A DNA stretch of 11,370 nucleotides from Acidimicrobiia bacterium (lineage in GTDB: Bacteria > Actinomycetota > Acidimicrobiia > Acidimicrobiales > Acidimicrobilacustridaceae), in contig JAEMTX010000048.1 of NCBI GenBank assembly GCA_016462055.1, positions 1 through 11,370 on the forward strand, in the 5' to 3' direction. Below the pieces are notes generated by a model. The model ran no database searches. It saw nothing but the letters and a program-made list of their open reading frames with translations, and had not been told where the DNA came from. A program made the position numbers and the translations under genes. Shown one piece after another: positions 6,873 through 11,370 of this stretch. The stretch's first letter is position 1. Each line of letters begins with the position of its first letter.

Positions 6873-8339
6873 ATGACCTCCACTGAGGTGCCCTCTTCGC
6901 CGATGCTCGAACTTCTCTCTGGGTTCATTGTTGAACTCCGCGCTTCGGGTTTGCCAGTGAGTCTCACCGAGAACCTCGACGCTATGGAGGCCATCACCCA
7001 TATTCCGATCGAGAACCGCAGCGCCTTCAAATACGCGCTCGCGGCGACGCTGGTGAAAAACAACTCCCATTGGCGTGCGTTCGAGACAGTGTTCGAGGTG
7101 TATTTCTCTTTGAGGGGCAGCGAATATTCGCTCGGCGACGGAGGTGACGATCTTCCGGAGATCACCGAAGACGACGAAGCACCCATGAATCCCGATGCTG
7201 GTGGCGCCGGAGCAGGCGGAGCCGGTGAGGCGATGTCGCCCGAGCAGATGGCCGAGATGCTCTTTCAAGCAATGCGCAATGGCGACGATGGTCTTATGCG
7301 TGCGCTGGCTCGTCAGGCAGTCACGCGTTTCGCGGGTATGGAGCCGGGACGCCCAGTGGGTGGCACTTATTACCTCTATCGCACGCTGCGAAATCTCGAT
7401 CTCGACGGAGTTCTCGAGCGACTTATGGAAGAAGCGCAAGAACAAAGCCCTTCACCGTTGACCCAGCTCGAAGAACGTCTCGAACGTGATGAATTTGAAT
7501 CTCGCATCGATCGCATGAAGAAGGAAATCGAAGCGGAAATCCGCCGCCGCCTTGTTGCCGACCGCGGCGTCGAGGCGATGGCGAAGACTCTGCGCAAGCC
7601 GCTCCCGGAAGATGTCGATTTCATGCACGCCAATCGCGAAGAGTTAGTCAGTCTGCGCAAGGCGATGTACCCGTTGACAAGAAAGCTTGCAGTTCGCCTG
7701 GCTCGGAAACGTCGACACGGTCGTAAAGGGCCGCTCGATTTTCGCGCCACCGTTCGTCAGTCGCTGAGTTACGGCGGAGTCCCCGCCGATCCGCGTTTCC
7801 GCTACCCGCGCCCTTCGAAGCCCGAAATTTTCGTCGTTGCTGATATTTCCGGATCTGTCGCAGCCTTCGCTCGGTTTACCTTGCAACTCGTGTATGCAAT
7901 TTCTGGACAGTTCTCTCGTGTTCGCTCCTTCGTGTTCATCGACGGAATCGATGAAGTCACCCGGTTCTTTGAAGGTGTCGAAGACATCAGTGTCGCGATT
8001 CATCGGGTGAATACTGAAGCCGATGTTGTCTGGGTTGACGGACACTCCGACTATGGCCATGCCTTTGAGGTCTTCTGGGAAAAGTACGGGCGTGAAATCA
8101 GCCCGAAAACCACCGTGTTGATCTTGGGTGACGCTCGGAATAACTATCACGCGTCACAGTCGTGGGTCATTAAAGAGATGAGCAAGAAAGCTCGCCATGT
8201 GTACTGGCTGAATCCTGAGCCCAAGGCGTATTGGGACACTGGTGATTCAATCGTTAGCGACTACGGCGCTCACACCGATGGCGTTTTCGAGTGCAGGAAC
8301 CTCCGTCAGCTCGAGAAGTTTGTCGACATCCTCGAATAG
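6873..8339 (+). CDS. VWA-domain protein of the CoxE type, MoxR partner
   Basis: The 488-residue protein has an uncharacterised N-terminal half and a C-terminal von Willebrand A domain. An Ala/Gly-rich linker (about 109-118, GAGAGGAGEA) precedes a charged, probably coiled-coil helical region around 185-255 (LEERLERDEFESRIDRMKKE and similar). A basic stretch KRRHGRKGPLDFRATVRQSL leads into the VWA domain. The metal-ion-dependent adhesion site is visible as DISGS (324-328), HSDYGHAF (S392-D393) and GDARNN (419-424); GDARNN is characteristic of CoxE-like proteins. No signal peptide or membrane helix is seen, so it probably acts in the cytosol, presenting a client to the AAA+ ring. The ATG at 6873 is the first usable start after an in-frame stop at 6858. 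The 19-base gap to the ATPase gene implies cotranscription. It ends 15 bases from the convergent cysH stop. Confidence 0.92.
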   Translation: MTSTEVPSSPMLELLSGFIVELRASGLPVSLTENLDAMEAITHIPIENRSAFKYALAATLVKNNSHWRAFETVFEVYFSLRGSEYSLGDGGDDLPEITEDDEAPMNPDAGGAGAGGAGEAMSPEQMAEMLFQAMRNGDDGLMRALARQAVTRFAGMEPGRPVGGTYYLYRTLRNLDLDGVLERLMEEAQEQSPSPLTQLEERLERDEFESRIDRMKKEIEAEIRRRLVADRGVEAMAKTLRKPLPEDVDFMHANREELVSLRKAMYPLTRKLAVRLARKRRHGRKGPLDFRATVRQSLSYGGVPADPRFRYPRPSKPEIFVVADISGSVAAFARFTLQLVYAISGQFSRVRSFVFIDGIDEVTRFFEGVEDISVAIHRVNTEADVVWVDGHSDYGHAFEVFWEKYGREISPKTTVLILGDARNNYHASQSWVIKEMSKKARHVYWLNPEPKAYWDTGDSIVSDYGAHTDGVFECRNLRQLEKFVDILE

Positions 8340-8349
8340 CGGCGAGAAA

Positions 8350-8367
8350 TCACCTCACATCAGGTGA
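8350..8367 (-). terminator. Possible weak terminator between convergent VWA and cysH genes
   Basis: TCACCT (8350-8355) and AGGTGA (8362-8367) form a 6-bp stem with a 6-base loop between two convergent genes. Read on the minus strand the second arm is followed by TTTCTC, a poor U-tract, so it could end the cysH transcript, whose stop codon lies in the stem. On the plus strand no U-run follows. The stem is short and could occur by chance. Confidence 0.3.
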
Positions 8368-9038
8368 AGACCACATTCTGTCTTCGATTGCCCTGACCAT
8401 CTCCCCGAACGCTGATCGGCGGGATCGGACGGACGCTGCGTGCACGGTTGACAACCGATTGATGTGAATCCGTCGAGAAGAAGTGGATTCACAATCACGT
8501 CGTTGTTCTCGATGTAGTCGGCGACCTGTTGGTCGGACCAAGCTGCGATCGGATTGATCTTGATCAAGCCACGAAGATCTCGTGCGACCAGAGGAGCAGT
8601 AACGCGAGAGTCAGCTTCGGCGCGACGGAGACCGCTCATCCACGCGGCTTTGCCGGAAAGCGCGCGATCGAGTTGCCCAACCTTCACGGCAGAACAGCAA
8701 CCCTCAGGATCGGCCTTCCACAGAGGTTCGTTTTGCAGAGCGACGGTCATCATCCGAAGATTCAGCCCGTAATGCTGACGAACGCGCTCAACCGTTTCGA
8801 GCGTTTCGGAGAAGTGGTAGCCGGTGTCGATAAAGACAACTTCGATGGCGGGGTAGACCTTGGTGGCGAGGTCGATGAGGACCGCATCGGTCATCGACGC
8901 GGTAAGCGCAAGATGGGGGCCGAATGTTTCTACTGCCCACCCGATGATTTCTTCGGCTGACCAGGTTTCGAAATCGCGACTGAGTTGTGCGAGTTCATCG
9001 TTGCTGAAATCAGGAATCGAGAGGCTGGTGAGGCTCAT
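8355..9038 (-). CDS. cysH: Assimilatory adenylyl-sulfate (APS) reductase with [4Fe-4S] motif
   Basis: Reduces adenosine 5'-phosphosulfate to sulfite and AMP with electrons from thioredoxin, in the cytosol. The 227 residues show the PAPS-reductase fold with LTASMTDAVL as the phosphate-loop region, EVVFIDTGYHF, the cysteine pair C114-C115 (GCCSAVKVGQL) and C196-C199 (GCQPCTQ). The CC...CxxC set is the [4Fe-4S] signature that separates APS reductases from cluster-free PAPS reductases. The catalytic cysteine C222 is in ECGLH, five residues before the end. The ATG at 9038 is chosen over the upstream GTG at 9047 because it overlaps the sirA stop in ATGA, a typical coupled junction. Together with sirA it carries activated sulfate to sulfide; sulfate adenylyltransferase genes are not in the window. 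Identification is firm; APS rather than PAPS as substrate is inferred from the cluster cysteines. Confidence 0.96.
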   Translation of the reverse strand: MSLTSLSIPDFSNDELAQLSRDFETWSAEEIIGWAVETFGPHLALTASMTDAVLIDLATKVYPAIEVVFIDTGYHFSETLETVERVRQHYGLNLRMMTVALQNEPLWKADPEGCCSAVKVGQLDRALSGKAAWMSGLRRAEADSRVTAPLVARDLRGLIKINPIAAWSDQQVADYIENNDVIVNPLLLDGFTSIGCQPCTQRPSDPADQRSGRWSGQSKTECGLHLM

Positions 9039-10804
9039 GTTGCACACTCTGATTCGCCAATTTCAGGAATGTATGGGCCGGTTTCGTCGTAATCAACGAA
9101 GAAGTCAGGGCCTTCTTCGGGGGTAGGGAACTGATCAAGCTTCTTCAACTCTGCGCCGAGCGTCGCGATCCCGCCGGAGCGATCGATCCAGCCTCGGAAC
9201 GACTCGCCGGCGGTTCGCTCGTCGTTGAACCGGCGAACAACCTGCACAACAGCTTGTGGTGCCGCCTTCGCCGGAAGTCGTGTAGCCCGCTCGCCGAATT
9301 CAATACGCTCTTGACCAACAAACCCACCTAGCAACATCGTGTAGCCCGGAGCGGACTTTCCATGAGCGCGACGTTCTGCGCCTTGAAATCCGATATCGGC
9401 AACGTGATGTTGGCCACAGGAATTGGGGCAGCCCGAGATGTTGATGCGAAGGCCGCCAACTTCAGCCAAACCTTCAGCTTGAAGCGCCTTTCCAATCGCA
9501 TCGGCCAGGCCGCGACTTTGTGTGACGGCAAGATTGCAGGTGTCGGCTCCGGGGCAGGAAACAACATCGCTGACCAACTCTGCCGAGGGGCTTGCCATAT
9601 CGAGAGCCGTAAGTCGATCGAAGACGAGCGGAACCTGATCTTCGCTGAGATTCCGTAGCGCAAAGTTCTGTCGGTTTGTGATGCGCACATCGATGCCGAA
9701 TTCGCGAACGATTGAAGCGAGACCGCGGAATTGTTCAGCGGTGACATCGCCTAAGCGAGCGTGGGCGATTGCCGACACGGTGCCTTTGGCGACTCCGCGA
9801 ATGACATTGGAATCTTCCCAACGCTCAAAGGCTCCTGGGCGACGAAGTACAACTGGTGTTCCTTGGCCCATCGCTGTGGCTTCGACGAGATCGGCACGGC
9901 CGGCGGGTGCATCTCCGGCTTCGAGTACTTCCATCGGGATCCCACCCGGCCAGGTTGAAGAGCCGAGTAGGAATTTGCGGACGGTGACTACGCGTCGCTG
10001 CACTTCTTCGAAACCCAGGTTGTCGACAACCCATTTCATGCGAGCACGAAGTTTGTTGTCGCGGTTGCCGGTTTGTTCGAAAACTCTCAGGACCGATTCG
10101 ATGGTTGGGAGAAGGTCTTCCTTGGCTGTGAATGGTTCGAGTGCGAGCGCAGCGTGAGGATTGGCTCCGAGTCCGCCAGCGATGAACACCCGGAATCCAG
10201 CTTCGAGTTCGCCAGCATCGGTCGTTCGGGTGACAGCAATGATTCCGACGTCATTAAACATTGCTTGGCCGCAGTCAGTGGCACAGCCGGAGAAGTTGAT
10301 CTTGAATTTTCGGGGCAGCCGCTGGCCGAGCGGATTGCGCAGGAAATGTTTGAACGTCGCTTCTGCCCAAGGAGTGATGTCGAGAACCTCGCTCGGACAT
10401 GCGCCGGCAAGGTGACAACCTTGAACGTTGCGAACGGTGTCGCCGCAGGCCTCGCGACTGGTGAGTCCGACCATGGCGATGTCGCGGAGAAGATCAGGTA
10501 CTCGTTCGAGTTGCACGAAATGAAACTGGATTGCTTGCCGGGTTGTGAGATGACCCCAGCCCCGCGAGTATTCGACGGCCAGATCACCCATGCGGTCGAG
10601 TTGTGCTGCAGTGATTGTTCCGTATGGCGCCTTGATTCGAATCATTTGGTTATGGCCGCCTTGGCGTTGGCCATAAATGCCATTGTTCAGGCGGAAGACG
10701 CGAAAGACGTCTTCTTCAAGTTCGCCAGCGAGGTAGCGAGCGAGCTGAACGTCAAATTTCGCGATGTCGGCCGCGGACTCGGCATCGATTGTGAATTCAG
10801 ACAT
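9035..10804 (-). CDS. sirA: Siroheme/[4Fe-4S] sulfite reductase, ferredoxin type (nitrite/sulfite reductase family)
   Basis: Six-electron reduction of sulfite to sulfide in assimilation; the family also contains nitrite reductases. The 589 residues show the duplicated structure. The first half has NNGIYGQRQGGHNQMIRIK, ACGDTVRNVQGCHLAGACPS and KINFSGCATDCGQAMFNDVG. The second half repeats the ferredoxin-like part near VRITNRQNFALRNL and carries the cluster ligands C417 and C423 (CPGADTC) and C459 and C463 (NISGCPNSCGQHH), the CX5C...CX3C site that holds the [4Fe-4S] cluster bridged to siroheme. Electrons probably come from ferredoxin, since no flavin domain is present. A TTG at 10846 extends the frame, but ATG 10804 has a GAGAG-like Shine-Dalgarno six to ten bases upstream and a promoter at fitting distance. 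The 4-base overlap with cysH argues for sulfite as the physiological substrate; nitrite cannot be excluded from sequence. Confidence 0.93.
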   Translation of the reverse strand: MSEFTIDAESAADIAKFDVQLARYLAGELEEDVFRVFRLNNGIYGQRQGGHNQMIRIKAPYGTITAAQLDRMGDLAVEYSRGWGHLTTRQAIQFHFVQLERVPDLLRDIAMVGLTSREACGDTVRNVQGCHLAGACPSEVLDITPWAEATFKHFLRNPLGQRLPRKFKINFSGCATDCGQAMFNDVGIIAVTRTTDAGELEAGFRVFIAGGLGANPHAALALEPFTAKEDLLPTIESVLRVFEQTGNRDNKLRARMKWVVDNLGFEEVQRRVVTVRKFLLGSSTWPGGIPMEVLEAGDAPAGRADLVEATAMGQGTPVVLRRPGAFERWEDSNVIRGVAKGTVSAIAHARLGDVTAEQFRGLASIVREFGIDVRITNRQNFALRNLSEDQVPLVFDRLTALDMASPSAELVSDVVSCPGADTCNLAVTQSRGLADAIGKALQAEGLAEVGGLRINISGCPNSCGQHHVADIGFQGAERRAHGKSAPGYTMLLGGFVGQERIEFGERATRLPAKAAPQAVVQVVRRFNDERTAGESFRGWIDRSGGIATLGAELKKLDQFPTPEEGPDFFVDYDETGPYIPEIGESECAT

Positions 10805-10852
10805 TTGGGCTCTCTCGGGCCAGGGGATGGAAACCTGACTAGACAAGTCATG

Positions 10853-10882
10853 AATCTACCCTCACCCAGGTCCAATTGTCGA
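10853..10882 (-). promoter_or_regulatory. Probable promoter of the sirA-cysH operon
   Basis: On the minus strand TCGACA (10882-10877, five of six to TTGACA) and TAGATT (10858-10853, four of six to TATAAT and a TANNNT match) are separated by 18 bases. Transcription would start near 10846 and give a leader of about 42 bases with room for the Shine-Dalgarno-like GAGAG before the ATG at 10804. It lies in the 103-base gap after the DAHP synthase gene and is the best -35/-10 pair I see in the window. Confidence 0.45.
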
Positions 10883-10893
10883 CCCATTGGGTC
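10881..10893. promoter_or_regulatory. Operator-like inverted repeat overlapping the sirA -35
   Basis: GACCCATTGGGTC is two perfect 6-base arms around one central base. It covers the two upstream bases of the proposed sirA -35 and extends upstream. An inverted repeat of this size is expected a few times by chance in 11 kb, so only its position suggests function, perhaps as a sulfur-responsive repressor or activator site. The regulator is not in the window. Confidence 0.3.
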
Positions 10894-10907
10894 ATGTTTC
10901 TCTGTGG

Positions 10908-11370
10908 TCAGCCCTGCTGGAGAAGTTCGGCGACCCGGAAGGCGAGGTCGAGCGACTGACGAGCGTTGAGTCTCGGATCGCACATGGTCTCGTAGCGGGT
11001 GTCGAGATCGGCATCGAGGATCTCTTCGGCGCCACCCAGGCATTCGGTGACATTGTCGCCTGTGAGTTCGATGTGAACGCCACCGGGCCATGTGCCCTCG
11101 GCGCGGTGAGCGGCAAAGAAGCCCGCGATTTCGGCCAAGACCGCGTCGAAATGTCGGGTCTTACGGCCGCTCGGCGCCGTGAACGTATTGCCATGCATCG
11201 GGTCGCAGGCCCACGCGACGGGATGACCTGAATCGCGAACTGCAGCGAGCAATGGAGGCAGTGACGTTCCGACGGTCTCGGCGCCCATGCGAATGATGAG
11301 CGTGAGGCGGCCGGGAATCAGATTGGGGTTAAGCGCTTCGCAGAGCGCAAGAACCTCGTCGGGCCTTATC
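10908..11370 (-). CDS. Class II 3-deoxy-7-phosphoheptulonate (DAHP) synthase, C-terminal part, cut by window edge
   Basis: Condenses phosphoenolpyruvate and erythrose 4-phosphate, the entry step of the shikimate pathway to aromatic amino acids. About 154 codons are visible; the frame is open to the right edge, so the start lies outside. The sequence reads RPDEVLALCEALNPNLIPGR, LTLIIRMGAE, ACDPMHGNT, GRKTRHFDAVLAEI, GGVHIELTGDNVTECLGG and CDPRLNARQSLDLAF, the class II (plant and Mycobacterium) signature, unrelated in sequence to class I AroFGH. By analogy with the M. tuberculosis enzyme, the His of DPMHGNT, the Glu of HIELTG and the Asp of CDPRLN should bind the metal. The ATG at 11288 is internal, not the start. 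It ends in TGA 103 bases before sirA on the same strand; no terminator is seen between them. Confidence 0.95.
   Translation of the reverse strand, partial: IRPDEVLALCEALNPNLIPGRLTLIIRMGAETVGTSLPPLLAAVRDSGHPVAWACDPMHGNTFTAPSGRKTRHFDAVLAEIAGFFAAHRAEGTWPGGVHIELTGDNVTECLGGAEEILDADLDTRYETMCDPRLNARQSLDLAFRVAELLQQG

Noticed and set aside
9035..10804. Reading sirA as a dedicated nitrite reductase
   Set aside because: Family motifs do not separate the two substrates clearly, but the ATGA overlap with an APS reductase gene favours sulfite; no nitrate or nitrite gene is nearby.
10073..10969. 298-codon open frame antisense to sirA, extending into the promoter region
   Set aside because: It is opposite conserved siroheme-reductase sequence, has no motif, and its extension into the gap carries no separate coding signal.
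1..11370. CRISPR arrays, insertion sequences, tRNA/rRNA genes, toxin-antitoxin or phage defence genes
   Set aside because: No spaced direct repeats, transposase motifs, tRNA-like folds or defence-associated domains were recognised on either strand.

Overview
The window looks like core chromosome of a free-living actinobacterium. Base composition is moderately GC-rich, and GTG starts, tight gene packing and weak Shine-Dalgarno sequences recur. Supporting families are an actinobacterial-style dGTPase, a class II (plant/mycobacterial-type) DAHP synthase, a ferredoxin-type siroheme sulfite reductase with an iron-sulfur APS reductase, and a large MurJ. An Acidimicrobiia-like lineage is my guess from overall protein style and gene order, not something the sequence proves. 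I see no insertion sequence, phage gene, CRISPR array, tRNA or rRNA, and no gene-free stretch longer than about 100 bases.

Layout. Bases 1-498 (minus) hold the N-terminal part of a dGTP triphosphohydrolase (dgt), cut by the left edge. It is divergent from obg (589-1881, plus), the ribosome-assembly GTPase, whose stop codon overlaps the start of proB (1881-2975, glutamate 5-kinase). murJ, the lipid II flippase gene, runs on the minus strand from about 4561 to 2972, and its stop codon shares the four bases CTAG with the proB stop. proA (4643-5902, plus), the next proline enzyme, starts inside a perfect 18-bp palindrome divergent from murJ. A MoxR/CoxD-type AAA+ ATPase (5951-6853) and a CoxE-type VWA protein (6873-8339) follow on the plus strand as a chaperone-like pair. 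Converging on them is a minus-strand sulfur-assimilation operon: sirA (10804-9035, siroheme sulfite/nitrite reductase) then cysH (9038-8355, APS reductase), joined by a 4-base ATGA overlap. The right edge holds the C-terminal part of a class II DAHP synthase (11370-10908, minus), the first enzyme of the shikimate pathway.

How the genes fit together. ProB and ProA catalyse the first two steps from glutamate to proline, although a gene on the opposite strand separates them. CysH reduces APS to sulfite and SirA reduces sulfite to sulfide, so the overlapping pair covers consecutive steps. Obg, MurJ and dGTPase are housekeeping functions. The MoxR-VWA pair has no recognisable client within the window and is the least understood part.

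The most interesting signals are small: the palindrome at the proA start, a shared leaderless-type start architecture (TANNNT box 6-8 bases before the start codon) at obg, proA and moxR with an identical TTCGGTC before two of them, a non-canonical G4 motif in Obg, and a promoter with an operator-like inverted repeat in front of sirA. I did not find a convincing new multi-gene system.
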